From: Sipunculus nudus
Lineage: Eukaryota > Annelida > Sipuncula > Golfingiida > Sipunculidae
Assembly (NCBI GenBank): GCA_026874595.1
Contig: CM049306.1
Location: 13,355,019-13,419,018, forward strand
DNA: 64,000 nt
Direction: 5' to 3'
The number at the start of each line of letters is the position of its first letter. Position 1 is the first letter of the stretch. The translations under genes and the position numbers were made by a program. Below the pieces are notes generated by a model. The model was not told where the DNA came from. It searched no databases and worked only from the letters and a program-made list of their open reading frames with translations. Shown here piece after piece: positions 10,555 through 25,500 of the stretch.

Positions 10555-13500
10555 GTAAGTTTGTTAACTTCTTTTGGATTATTTTTATAGCTCAGCTGGA
10601 TATATAAGTATTCTGAGCTATAGTGATGGTCCTTTGTCTGTCCATCGATTGTCCATCCGTTAACAAGGCATGTTTTGCAAATGTTAGACCTAAGAATCTG
10701 AATTCAGCATAGAGTTTTATGTCCCTAAGTTCTCGTACCAAACCTGAAACTGGGTCACTACGACTGTTTTTTTGAGAAATTTTTTAAAAAATCCTCCATT
10801 TTCCATTAAAACATATTGTTACTGTGATATTGTTACACTTCCAAACTACCCACATCCGTTGGGAAATAGTCTGATGGAGAAGAGGTTGTGCTGCCATCTA
10901 CAGGAAAATAGTCTGATAGAGGAGAGGTTGTGCTGGACACGTGGCTGTATTTATTTTCCCTATATAACATCTATAAAACACCTGAGGTTTGGGCCTATTT
11001 TAAATAATTTTCAAAATAAATTCTGATATTAAACTTTTTTTTACCTGAGAATTTGTTGTTTCTTCAGTCAAACAAGACCAAGAAAAAGGGGGCTTGTGTA
11101 TCTCATTTTTTAACCATCCTGGCCCGAATGCAGTGAAGCCCAAAATACCCCACCAAGCAGTCCCAAACAAGCATTTGGACAATATCTCTTTGATTGGCCA
11201 TAGATTTTTAAAAAATTGACCAATACTGTCAATTTTATTGGAAATTATGCTAAACATACTTAAAAATCAAACAATGGGGTGTTTTTGATGCTCCAGCACA
11301 TGATGGCTAGAGCCAACCAGAAAAAAACAGACCATTTGCTACTCTCCTTCAGGTTCAGGGCTTGGTGACCCCAGGTCATGTAAACAAATAGGACCACGTG
11401 ACCTGCTGGTTGTTTTACTTGTGCTGCCATCTACAGGAAAATAGTCTGATAGAGGAGAGGTTGTACTGGTTGTGTTGCTTGTGCTGCCATCTACAGGGAA
11501 ATAGTCTGATAGAGGAGAGGTTTAGACTGGTACCCTGCTCTATTAAGGCCCTCAAGCCAAGCATAGAGACAGGCGTACAACGCCATCTTAAGTACTCCCA
11601 GTTGCAACTCCTGACTTACCTGTAGACTGGTTCCAACTCCAGCCTACACGCTCATACCGATTGTCATGGATGTTCACGCCATCCTGGCTGGTTATCCGTG
11701 AAGATTTCTTATAAAATTACTTTCTTTATTTATTTAAAGTTTCCAAATATTGAAGAATTAGTTGTTGCACAAAAATTGACTGATGGATGTATAGATGATA
11801 CAATATACTGAATATTTGATATTCCACTGTACATGGCATTGGTTTATAATCAATATCTATTAATCTAATCATAAATGTCACACGAAATGTACAGCCAACT
11901 TTTTACAACTTCTCTGAGCAAACAAATGCTAATTTTTATCATATGTAAATCAAACTTGAGATGGAACCAGTCTGCCGGGAGTCCTGAAGATGGCGTTGTA
12001 CGCCCGTCTCTATGATTGGCCTAGAGCAGCGGTGCCATAATAGAGCGGGGTACCAGTCTAGGAGAGGTTGTGCTGGTTGTGTTGCTTGTGCTGCCATCTA
12101 CAGGGAAATAGTTTGATAAAAGAGAAGTGCTGTTTGTGTTGGCTGTGCTGCCCCCTACAGGGGAATAGTTTTACAGAGGAGAGGTTGTGCTGCTTGGATG
12201 TTATATTTGATGGTATCATGGTATCACATGAAAGACTTGTGCAGCCATCTCTACATTACTCATGTTTTTGTGCTGATATATCTCCCAATAATCACTAGTG
12301 ATACAGCTATAGAAATATGCTGTTGTGATGCCTAAATTTTGCTTTGAAATTTTATTGAATGATTTAATGATTTCAGGCAACAAGTTTCACATATTACACA
12401 GTGCAGATGCAATGTTTACCTTATTGGCTTGTTTTAACTTGCTTATCAAATTTAGTTAATGCTCATTTGAAAATTGAAAATTTATTTTTTACAGCATTTT
12501 AGTTCATTTAATACATTAAATTTGTATTATCATGCTTCAGCTCATGTCCATTATTATATAGTTTGCAGGGTTTTCTATGTTCCAAGTCAGTATATTAACA
12601 TATATAATACAGTCACTCATTTAAAATACTGAAACTTTTACAAATACATGTTTTTGATCATGAGAGGCTCCTGCATCTTTCATGTAGTCCATAAAAGTGC
12701 ACAGTTAACACAACCATTAGGATTTTATACAAATATTCTCAGAATCAATTTCAGCTGAGCGCCACAACCCACAGGTCCCTTGTTTAGAATCCCTCTTATA
12801 GTGAGGCCTGTAATATTATTCATATTGTTAACTATTCATTCATTTCACTTTACATAACAAAACTTGTTAGAATTTGCAGAAGGGGTTACTGCAAGAGTGA
12901 CCTTGAAGGATATTATGAGCATCCTATAAAGAACTGTTCTAGAATGAATCTTAAATAATGTTTCTCTGTTTTAATTAAATCTTATTCATGCAAATGCAAA
13001 GATATTAAAACTTTTCAGATTTAAAATTAACATACCATTTCAATACAGAAAACCTGAGAAGTTTGAGCATTTAATGTAACTTTTAAATTTTGAAGTGATA
13101 TTCTTATGATAACAACAAAATTTTATGAATCTGAAAAAGCACCCTATGTGCCAACTGAAATTTTTTGTTTGTTTTTAGAATCATGTATGAATTTGAATTT
13201 TTTCCCATTAAACCTGTATATATGATCATAATTTTTAGCTCAGCAGACTATAAGTCATCTGAGCTATAGTCGTGGTCCTTTGTCCGTCTCCGTCCATTAA
13301 CAGGGCACGTTTTGAAACCATTGGACCTACAAGTTCAGAATTTTGCATACCTTTAGATGTCCCTAAAATCTCCTTTCATAATTGGGTCACTAGGACTTCA
13401 TTGGTTCAAGATTTTAAGGAAAACCCCCGTTCTCAATAAAATAGCCATTGTTACACTTCAAGGCTGCCTAATATCAAAACCACTGATATTTAGTATTCAT

Positions 13501-16500
13501 ATTCTTCCATACATTTTCTATGAACATACCAAAAATTAGGTCAGTATTGCTTATTGTTTTGAAGTTATGGGCCCAAATATAATGCAATTTTTAAAAAACA
13601 AGGAAATATATTTACTCACTTAACATGAGAATTGCTGAAGCTGGAGACCTCTTTTTTAGGGATATATTTTTATTTAATTAAGATTCAATTGTTTACCCCA
13701 AATTAGATCTGCATTTTGCAAATTTTTCAAGTTATAAGCATTAATAAAAAAATCAATACCTTAAATTTTGTCCAATTTTGGCAATGGCACGTTTTTTCCC
13801 AGTAAGCACTGTTGATTTAATTTTCACAGCATATATCCATAAAGATTTAATCTTTTAAAATCTGAAATTTCAAAGGAATTGAATGAAAAGAGTTGCTTTT
13901 ATTCAAGTTTTCTTACACTATGTCAAGTGTTGTTTACATTTAGCCCACCTAGTAGCACAGCCTTCACTTGTGTTATGTAACCTACTCAAGGCAGCTTGCC
14001 TTGGCTCAGCTTGGCCACTACTAGCAGGCTTCCCCTCTGCCCTGCACTGCCCCCTCCCCCCTCCCCCAGATGGTGCATAAACTAGATGAATGTTATAATT
14101 TTCTGTATTTGATTCATTCTTATTCTAGGCTATGCTACATTTAAGATTTGTTTTATTGTACCACTAGGGTTACAATGATTAAAGTGCATATTTAATTGTG
14201 TCAACAAAGTGGTGTATTGCTATGAAAGTGTGGATGTTCATCAGATAAGTAATTCCTTACCCCCAGAAGAATAAAAACATGACCAGGTATGAAATTGACT
14301 ATTAATTCCAGTATTAAATTATTGCTGAGATAGTAATTAGCACAATGATATTGTTTGTCCCTCATTCCACCAACAGTTTGTATACTTTATTTGAAAAGAT
14401 ATTTTTATTTTAACAAATTTACTTAATCTTTTATTTCAGTGTATAAAATTAAGCATGTACTGAAAACTCCAATGTGCAAAACTTTTTAATAGTGATTTAA
14501 GGAATAATCTTGAAGATGCCATGTTGTGGCATTATTTTCAGTTGAAACATTTGTGATTTAAAAATTATAAAATAAATATGTATGCATAATATGACCTGAT
14601 ACGAGCTACACTCTGGATATATAATGATTGTAACTTAGAATTCTGATATTTTAACCTATATTTTCAGATTTTTAGCTCAGCTGACTATAAGTCATCTTAA
14701 ATGAAAAAATTAAATTTTAATTGAAACATATTCTTGCCTCAGAAGAATGGAACATAAAGTGATCAGCTCTGTCTGTCCTTCATCTCTCCATTATAATTAA
14801 ATATATATTAATTATGAAATTATTTCTATAAGCACTGTTGAAATAGTTTTCATATGCTTTAAATTTTATATACAAATTGATTCCACCAAGATCTCAGACA
14901 TGTTTGAAGACTGGTGACCCTTAGCTTGGTCTTTAAGGTCAAATCTGCTAATATATCAGATTTTTGTTAACCCTATTACTTTTGAAGATCTGCATCTGTT
15001 TCCTTCAAATTTGACACAAAAATTTCCACCAATATCTCGTATTAGTTCAGAGACTGTTAACCTACAGCTTAGTTCAAGGTCAAACTATGTGGGACCGTAT
15101 ACACCATAATATAACAGTATGTCAAAATCAAATCTATGAGAAACTCAACAGGACTCTGTATGTATCTTTGTGATTTCAGCTGTGGTGGGAGTTCACATGC
15201 TGTGGCTTATGTATGTGAACAAGAAAAAGAGAAGTAAACATTATTTATATGATGGAGAGACTACAGTTATCAAAACAGTAGAGGAGTGGGAGGAGATCTG
15301 TCCAAGGTTACTGGAACAAGTCAACAAAATTAAAGTGTGTATAATATAATTTTTATAAAATTCTTGTCCATGTAAGTCCTGTACTTAGCATTCATTGAAT
15401 CATTGCCATCATACTTCTTAGTAAATTTGTTTTCAATTTCAGATGCTTGTAAATCTTTTCATATTTTTTGGCATCTGTCTAACTACTCTCATGCCAAGTA
15501 AAACATCAGTATTGTTTCTTTGTTACCAGTCTTTTCTTTATTTCATGTCTATCTTTCTTTTTGAGGTCTGTATATTATAAATTTACTGGGAAATTATCAT
15601 ATGTTGTAAGATTTTCTTTGGAGTAATATTTCTAAATATGGCATATGCCATGCAATATATTGTTTATATTAATTTGTGTGACACATAGAATAATTAAAAG
15701 TTATGATTTTAATATTTTTATACATATCTTTTAAAAAGCAAGATTTATTCAAATGCTGTTTAATAATATTTTTAAACACTATTTTTTAAAACATTCACAA
15801 CCAAATTTTTTGCACATTGTCACAGGTACTTGGTTTTGACTGTGAGTGGGAGACGAGGTACGGTCGCATGCAGAAGGTAGCTCTGCTTCAGTTAGCGACC
15901 AGTGAGGGCACCTGTGTCCTGGTACAAATGTGTAAGCTGAATTCTATACCAGAATCTCTGCGTCAACTGCTATCAGACCGCAAGTAAGTGTGGAATTTAT
16001 CCTTGTAATGTATAATTGTACGTAATGTGCATTAAGAATTGAAGATATCTACTAAGCTTATATTAGGCTTATTAACTCTATTCAAAAGTTATTTGCTGTA
16101 TGTTTTGTTTTAACTAAAGTGTCTGTATGCAACAATATCTACCTTGTCTCTAATTTGTGAGATGTCAAGCTAACAGTTTCACTGTAAAATCAATTTTGTG
16201 TTTCCCACCAAATTTAGAAATGAGGGATAATGTTATACCTAAGATTTAATTTTCAAATTCTGTTACTGGCAGTCATTAATCATAGCATCTTAAAATCTTA
16301 GCATTAATTTTATGTCTGTTGGAAATATATCTTTGAGGTATGCTTTGAATGAAAAATAAATATGAAAAAAAATATTGAAAGTAGTAAATAGTATTGACCT
16401 TTCAAGGTTATGTTTTACCATTGCAAGATATTACAAGCCATCACTGTAACTCATCAAAATGTGAACATTCAGGCGTAGGTTAAGAACAATAAAATATTCT

Positions 16501-19500
16501 TAACAGAGACACCTATAAATTCTATACTGGGAATATGTCCCAACTCTTATAAGTCAGTTTACCCAAATCCTGTCCATATTTATTAGTTAATACCAGGCCT
16601 AAGTATTTTTAATGTATCTAATCAGTTAATTATTGTATTATTGTCTTCTTTATCAGTTTGGAATTTTTGTCATTAAGTTGACTTCTTTATTGGTTTTAGA
16701 ATTTTCAAGGTTGGAGTTGCCTGTACTGACGATGCCAACAAACTACAGAATGACTATGGGCTGACAGTTAGTGGATGTGTGGATCTGAGGAATTTGGCCA
16801 TCAGAAGTAGATCAGTCAGGTTTGGGTAAGTAATTCTGTTATTCTCATACATACACAGTACAAGCAGACTTGATGTAAAACATCAGCTTTTTCATTAGCG
16901 AGCCTGTGAGCCTGTGTGGCATCGTCCAGCATCAGTCGTCTGTCATCTATATGTTAACCCTTACTATTTCAAAAATGGCAGGAGCTAGCATTACCAAATT
17001 TTATGCCAAAAACTACTCATCTAAAAAAATCTATTGAATTTTGCTAATAATTTCACTTTCTGCATTTACTTTTTTTACCTGTCTGGCTGTCATGACTGGC
17101 TAGCCCTAATGTAACTACTATTTCACTACACCTTATTCAAGAGAAGTTTATGTATCTATCTGAAATTTTGGTTTCTTCATTTTGATGGCTTTCTCTAACA
17201 CAAGACTGGTGTAGCCACCTACAAAGATTTTTGCACAGTGTATGTACCTGCTTATTTCCAAGGAGGGATTTGATGTACCAGCCAGAAAATGTGCATATCT
17301 ATACATATTGGATAGCTTTGTCATATACAAGACTGGTGGTGCCGCCTACAATAGTTTTTGCACAGTGTATGTCCATGCTTTTTTCTCATGAGCATTTTAA
17401 GTATCTGCCTGAAATTTTACATGTCCTTACATCTTCGATGGCTTTCTTTTACACAAGACTGGTGGCACCACCTACAATCATTTTGTGTTGTGTACATCCA
17501 TGCCAATATTTCAAGAGATGGGCCTTAAAATGTTTAGTACTTGCATTAAACATATACATGTCACAAGTTTACTTAAAAAGTAATGGTCCAGCATGGAAGC
17601 ATTATACCTGATGTATATCCCATAGCACAAGTTCACATTAGGCCTGTAGGCCTTGTTTAATTTTCATTAATTTAAGAATATTTATTTAAATCTCATTAAC
17701 TTATTATAGAGGTTGCTTGATTCCATACTGATAAAGTATTTTTTTAACCTTTTCAAGTTGATGCAGTTACCATATATTCCAGGAATTATGGCCTGAAATC
17801 ACTGGCATACAAGGTATTAAAGGTGACCATGGATAAAACACACAGTGTCAGATGCAGCAAATGGGAGGCTGAAGAACTTTCTCCTGAACAGGTAAGTCTA
17901 GCATCTTCACTCTGTTTTGTCTGATTTATCATAAGAGTTTGTGTGCTTGTACTTAATTAAGATGATATGTTATGTATTATTGATCTGATGAAATGTTGAA
18001 ATCATTTCTTCTTCATAATCCTTGGGCAGAAACCAGATGTATTCCATGCATTTTTTGTTACCATACTTAAACCTCAACACCTGTCAATCATTTAGATTGA
18101 TGGGCACAGCACCTGCATAATAAAAGTTGCTGTCTATTTATTTGCTGATATCAAATAATCAAATAATTTTTATGAATCATAGGGAGGTTTAATTTCCGAT
18201 GAAAAGTTTTGCATGCTTCAGTAATGCTTTGGATATGATGTTCTGACCAGCAGAACCACTTACTGGATGCAGTACCTCAGTTCTGAAATGTCTATGAATT
18301 TGTAGATCAAGTATGCTGCACAGGATGCTGTTGTTGCCATGGAGATATTCCTTCAGCTTGTACACAACAAGATGTCCAGCTTGACCACTCGGCCATCATA
18401 TTCAACTGAAGAGTTCTGGCAGAAGGCAAAGACAATGTGTCAGGGCATTGTGGACTGTAATTTCCTGTCCAAGAGGGGGCAGTCACAGAAGGTGTGGACT
18501 GGCATGTAGTGCATCTGTTTTCAGTGTTTCGAATGGATGGTAACACAAGCTGTGGCTAACCCCTCCCCTACCTACTGTTCTAGTAAAACCCACCATAATA
18601 TAAGCTTGTTTTCCTTCCTGTTAATGGCTATCACATGAGATATATGGTAAAAGGTGGTATATAAGCTTTCCAGGAACCCATTCATTGCCTTTGGTCACTG
18701 TAATAAAACTATTTACAGTGTTATATTGGAGGTTAAACACTTATTAAAACATTTGGTAATATTTAGATCCTTTTGCATTCAGGTTCATTGGATCAGCCAA
18801 TGAAACTTATCCTGTTTTTGAGAATTTTCAACTGCCTCTAGTAGTTCATTCTGTTTTCACAAGTTGTATATACATATTTATCTCATATTTCATAAATATC
18901 TAGGCTGGAGAGTCATGTTGCAAGCAGATTTGATGAACCTTCATTACTTATCCCTTTGATGAATTTTTCATATTGATGAAAAATAGTGTATCAACACATA
19001 ACCAGACTAAACCAATTTTACATTGAAATGCTGTCTACCTGGTAGTTATTGTATCCTCTGACAAAGTCAGGGGGAAGTATGGTTTAGGCACGGTTGTGCC
19101 TAACTCAAAAAATATTCCACGGATGTTTACCAAACTTGACATATGCATAGATTTGGTTGAGAGAAGTCAGAGAATGAAGCCTTTTAAAAATGGGGTCATG
19201 ACCTTTATTAGGAGAGTGACCTTGACATTGAAAAGGTCCATTTTGGGGGAAAATTTACACAATTTCTTGAATATCTCAAGAAATATTGCATGGATTGAGC
19301 CAAAAATCAAGTTGACCAAAGATCTTGGATGGTGTTGTCATGTACCGGAAACTTGGGATGCCACCTATTATCCTTTTCTTGTTCTCTTGCCATTATATAC
19401 CCCATCATTGCCACTTGACAGTACTGTAGCATTATAAGTCAAAAGCTAATAGACATGTCAGTCTCTTTCATATTATGCATATACATAGGTATTGGTGATG

Positions 19501-22500
19501 GGATGATGTATATTTAAATTTGGGTCATGACCTTTCCTTTGAGAGTTACCTTGACCTTTAAAATATTGCCAAATATGGTGAAAATTACACAAAATCATAA
19601 ATATTCAATTAATGATGCATGGATTGGTCCAAAAATTAAATTGACTGAAGATCTTTGATAGCTTTGTCTTCTGCAGAAGACAGGTGGCACCACCTTCTGT
19701 CCTTTTCTTGTTTCTGCACCTTTTAATACCCCATCATTACCACTTGACAGTACTGTGAGCATTATAAGTCAAAAACTAATGTGCTAAAATTATGCATGTC
19801 CATTGATCTTTGATACCTCCATTTTGAATTCAAGACTGGAAGTGACATCTGCAATCATTTTTGTGTGGCGTCCATCTGTACATTTGCTTTAGCTGAAATT
19901 GCTCATATCTCTGGAGTGGTTCAATGTATTGGTCTGAAATTTGGCACGTACATCCATCTTGGAGAGTTTTCTTGTAAAGCAGACAGGTGGCGCCACCTGC
20001 CTCACTGTTTTCATAGTATAAATTAATGCCCTGTTCTCAGGAATGATTTGATGGTTTGGTCTGAAATAGTACTTGTCCAAAGATCATGGATACCTCCATC
20101 TTATGTTCAAGACTGGTGGTGCCATCTGCAATCATTTTCATGTGGCATCCATCCGTACATTTGCTGTAGGTGAAAGTTGCTCATGTCTGAGGAATCGTTT
20201 AGTGTGTTGGTCTGCAATTTGGCATGTACATCCATCTAACAGGGTATTCTCATCAACCAGATTGGTGGCGCCACTTACCTTACTGTTTAATAGTATAAAT
20301 TTATCCCGTTTTCTCAAGAGTGATTCACCATTTTGGCCCCCATATGTTGTGAAAAAAATTGTTTCTGAAGTTGATAGATGGAAGAAACCATGGTCTCTTG
20401 CCAAGTGTCAGTATATGCTGCTGAAGTTAGGGGCTTATTCTTAAAAAGGGAGATGGGGGGATTACTATGTCTGGGGATACTAACAATTAGGAGACTAACA
20501 ATTAGCCGTAATTTGATAAAATCAAATATTATATATATTCAATATTATAATATTAAGTTTCAAAGAAAATTTTAGACCCAATTCAAAACATTTGACTAAT
20601 TATTAATACACAATATTTTGAACCAAATGCTGATAAATTATCGTGACAAATTTTTTTCAAACAAGAAATAATCAGTCACAGATTAAAATCAAGGTCCTTC
20701 TGAAATGTGAATTACAGTCAGGAGATGCATCTTCAAAGCAATGCAGAGGTAGTAAGCCAAGATCAATGAGATCTTACTCTGCAAGGACGAAGCCCTTGTA
20801 CTACAACTGTCAGCTGCAGGCACCTGATGGACAGACGTTGTGTACCTGTGATCTCAAAAAGGCCAACTGGTACCTGGACCAAGAGCTGGGAGGTCAGTGT
20901 TAATAGGTGATCATTCTGTTAATGGTATGCTGTAAAAAAAACACCCTTTTTGAGACATAAATGGTCAAAACCTCTGCCAACAGAGGTCACATTGGTAGTG
21001 GTTCTATTTCTTTTTTTTGGTGCCTGTGCCTGTTTCTAAAAACATTTATGGTTTTCAGTTAAAGTGTATTTTTAGAAGTGGTTCTTGAAAAAATAAAGGG
21101 TTGATAGTGTATATATGGTGGGCTTCTGTGTAAAATGTTGGATCCAGACTCCAGTGCAGGTTTTTGTCTGTTTGTATATCAATATCCTCTCAATATATTA
21201 GGAACTGCCCCTACTGCTTCAATCAGGTAGAAAAAAGGAAATACTCAGAACGGTAGGTGTTGAGATAAAGAATACTTGAAGCAGGAAGAGGTGTGCAGCC
21301 AAGCCACACAACATCAAAGGTAATAATGGCAGTCGTTGTGGTGACTTGTCAGCTTCTTGATAACTACAGCCATCTTCAAAATATGAAATGTTGCTTTCAT
21401 CCACTGATGCTTCAAAAATGCTGAATTGACAGAAAGCGTAAGATATTTTTGATTGTATATTTTTTTTTTTTTTCATTTTTTCAGTTAAAGTGAGTGATGA
21501 CCCTCTTGTTGTTCAGCTGAACTTTGAACCTGCCGGTCGCCCGTTGGATGAGAAGAATTTTTATCTCCAGGAGAAGGAGAATATTTGTGTCGTGTGTGGT
21601 GACACCAACTCTTACATCAGGAAAAACATAGTACCTCATGAATATAGAAAGTGAGTCTGTCTCATTGGTTGTATAAAATATTACATTTATAGGATATGAT
21701 TTGGTAAAACAAATTATCACTGTTCTCTTTGGTTGGTGTCATTTGTTGCACAGAACTGTATTCTGCTCTGCAGTTTATATGCTTATTGTTTCATTGATGA
21801 TCATGGTAGCAATTAATGTGACTTAATTGTTTCAGTGAGGTAGACATATTGAAAATTCTATGCATGGCCCCAAAAAGCCTAGAATGGCAGGCAAATTATC
21901 AGTTTCAAGTTTTTCTAAGTTACTTATGAAAAATTAAAGAATTACTACTGATATAGTTATTTTGAAGCATCTAATAGACTTATCTACTGCTGTATCTACT
22001 TAAACGAATGAGGAAACTACACCTGTCACTTGCTTATTATGTTGGCGTGGTGTAGATGGAATCCTTACTTGAATACCTAGAGTAAATGAATTTTATCAAC
22101 ATCGATTCTTAAGTTGTGTGGCTATGCAGTTACATGTACAATCATTTGGTTATCTAGATAAGAATATATTTTTGTGGGTTGTTATATCTGGTCATATTAC
22201 AGACATAGATTCTTTATTTGTTCATATACCCATATGGAATCATGCATGCATCTAAAATATTTTCCAGCAGTGATTAAGGAACCATTTTGCAGATATATTC
22301 CAGCAGGCAAAGAGGACCATGTATTATTGATATATTTCAGCAGTTAATAAGGAACATTTATTGCTTATATTTTATGGTAGCTATATAGGACCACTTACAG
22401 CCAATACTTTCCATCAATAATGCAGGACCATTTATTGCAGATACTTTTCATCAGTAATGAGGGACCATTTAATGCAGATATTTTCAATCAATTATGAGGG

Positions 22501-25500
22501 ACCATTTGTTGCAGATATTTTCCATCAGTAATAAGGGACCATTTATTGCAGATATTTTCCCGCAGTGATGAAGGACCATTTATCACATGATGTGGTATTG
22601 CTGTGTCTGCCGTGTCACCAGCGAAGTAGTATTGCTGATGGGATGATGAGGAAGAATTTAGAAGCACTCTGTGCTGCCCCCCTAGACAACCAGAAAGGTG
22701 TCAGAAAATATCACCAAGACGATGCCCTGAACAAAGTCAGATCAGCTGGCAAGTAAGGCAATGTTTTTACATGTACTTCTGTGTTCACAAGATGATATAA
22801 TTATTAAATATCTGAATGTTTTAGGCTATTATGTAAAAAAATAGTATAATACAAAATTACATTAAAAAAATCACTGACCCAATTTCTGTGAAACATTTTG
22901 GAATGTTGGAGCATGGGCCAGGGAAGACACCATTAAATTTTTGTGATTATCCGGATTAAGGGGCCAGTGAAGTACTGTTTGCAGATGAATATGTTCTGCT
23001 GATTGCCATTTTAGTTTTGCTTTATCTCTATGAGTAACTGTAAATTTCTGACAATCTGTAGAGCCTTGATGCTGAACAGACAGCAGATTCCTGACTGGAG
23101 AGTACTGGAGCTGGAGACTATGGTGAAGGACCACTTTGGTGTAGATGAACTGACCTTCGACCTCATTGAGGAAGCAGCAAGTATAGATCCAAAGTGAGTA
23201 AAAATATTGTTGTCTCTAGACCTTTGTCTGTAGGTGTAATGGATGGTTAGAGTGGGAGAGGATAGCAGTTTGGTTATTCTACAATGTGTGTTTATTAAGC
23301 CTGCGCGTTTAATGACATTACATCTATAATAATACCATAAAGCTCTCAACAGAATACGCTGCCTCGTTAGAATACACGCCCCATTTTTGCTCAGAATGTG
23401 TAATCATCAGTGCACACATACTACTTCCGCTAAAGTCCCAGCTCCTATCTTATTTGATTGAATTCATCAAATAAATCATAGATTACCATGTATTCACATA
23501 CAACAAACAATAAATACTTGTATTTTTTTAATTTATTTAACAAAACATTAAGCGTACTGATTGAGCGGTGGTGCGGCCGGTGCACAAGGCAGCATTTCCT
23601 GACGCCCGGCACATGACTGGAAAATGTCAATGCCTGCGCGGCAGTATTTTTTAAGACTTGGAAAAAATGCACGCGTGTATGTATATCTCACAGTTTTTTT
23701 CCAGTATTACTATTTGTGACCCCTGTTGGATATGTCTGAAGTGTATGTATGCCAAGCTAGAAAACATCCAGTGGGGCCTAAAACGAATATTTAATAGGAG
23801 GTATTCTTTAACAATGTGCTGTTTTTAGCTCAGCTGACTGAAAGTCAACTGTGGTAAAGGTATGGTGTTTTGTGCATCGTCTGTCTGGCTGTTCTTTAGC
23901 AGGGCACAAATCTTAACTGCTAGAACTAGAAACTTCTTAGTGTACATCCAGGAAGGGCAGTAAAAAATCTCCTTTGGAAACCTGAAATTAGGTCACTGTG
24001 ACCTATTTCCTCCAACCTATAGGGCTTGTAAGTATCCCCCAGAATAATTTAAAAATTGATACAAAACCAGTGTCTTGATAAATAATGCATGGATTGCCAG
24101 GAATCTTGCCTTGAATATTTACCATGACTAGTTTTATCAGTTCCCGAAAAACCTGTGGGGCCACCTGTATTTTTTAGAAACCTGTGAACTTATGGGATGG
24201 TGTGGGTCAGCTGTCATTTGTTGTCTGTACTTTAAACTAAACTATTTAAATACTGGCAGGAGCTAGCATTACCAAATTTTATGCAAAAATCAGTCATTTA
24301 AGATTTTGCTTTTTATTTGCTATCTGCATTTACTTAGGTGTTATAGGGAAAAGGTAAAAAAAAAAAAAAAAATTTTAAATTCCTCTCCGAAACTGTCCAA
24401 TCAAATTGTTTAATATTTCACAGGAATAATTTCTGAAACACTCTTTTTGAAGTTTGTTCAAATGGTTCCAGTTCAGTGAAGTTTGGCTGAGTTACAGGAA
24501 GCTGAACCTAGTCATTTTGATACTAAAACTACAATGTCAGAAACGACTGGAGCTATATTCACCAAATTTTATGCAAATGTTGGTCACATGACTCATATTT
24601 GAAATTGAGGTATTTATGGCACCACCTGAATCAACTTTTCTGTACAAGGGTCATCAGTCATCAGTACATTAACCCTATATTTCTCAAGAATATCAGGAGC
24701 TAGCATTCCCCAATTTTATGCAAAAATCTGTCACATATGAAATGTTGTGGGACTCAGCATTTTGTGGCACCATCTGCATTAACTTACATTTTAGGTGGGA
24801 AAAGCTAAAACCCTTTGAAAATCTTCTTCTCTGAAATCATTCAGCCAAATTGTTTAATATTACACAGAAATAATCCCAGAGATAAGCTCTCTCAGGTTTG
24901 TTGAAATGATTTGGCTTTGATGAATTTTAGCCGAGTTACAGGAATTTGAATTTTGTCATTTGGCCAAGTAAGTATACTGATATTACAGTCTCAGAAACGA
25001 CAGGAGCTAGCATCACCAAGTTTTGTGCAAATGTTGGTCACATGACTCATATTAGAAATTGCAGTTTTTGTTGTGCAACCTACATCATTCTGTTTTTTTA
25101 CTGACAAAAACCTCATTATTTTGGCCTCTTTCAGTTTAAAAATGTTTCATGATGAAACTGTCAAGCTGAATTTTTCACTAGTATTATCCTAAGGAGGGTT
25201 CTTTCAATTGTGTAAGAATAAATTGGGTTTGGTGATTTTTTTCGGTAGAGTCATAGAAAGCTGAAGTTGATCTTGCAACCATTAGTAAGCCTATTTCAAA
25301 CTGAGGACTTCAATAGGGTTCTTCTGCAAAACTTTTGTTTCAACTTATGTAACATTGCACAAAAATGATTCTTATAAATATAAATGTTATTTATTTTACA
25401 TGGATTGTACAACTAGTACTAATACAATGCACTCTCCAAGGCATGGATGTTGGCAGAAAGGGTGGAGGAAACCAGAGGACCCAGAGAAATCCACCAACCT

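Larger units (their letters stand above)
10582..12785 (+). repeat. Family-1 dispersed element in EXD2 intron
   Basis: Opens TTTTTATAGCTCAGCTGGAT, includes the GGTCCTTTGTCTGTCC box, and closes TCAGCTGAGCGCCACAACCC then ACAGGTCCCTTGTT. These are the 5' and 3' signatures seen in the copies at 27683, 38823 and 42309. It hosts a 60-bp minisatellite, itself split by an inverted-repeat element. Confidence 0.65.
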
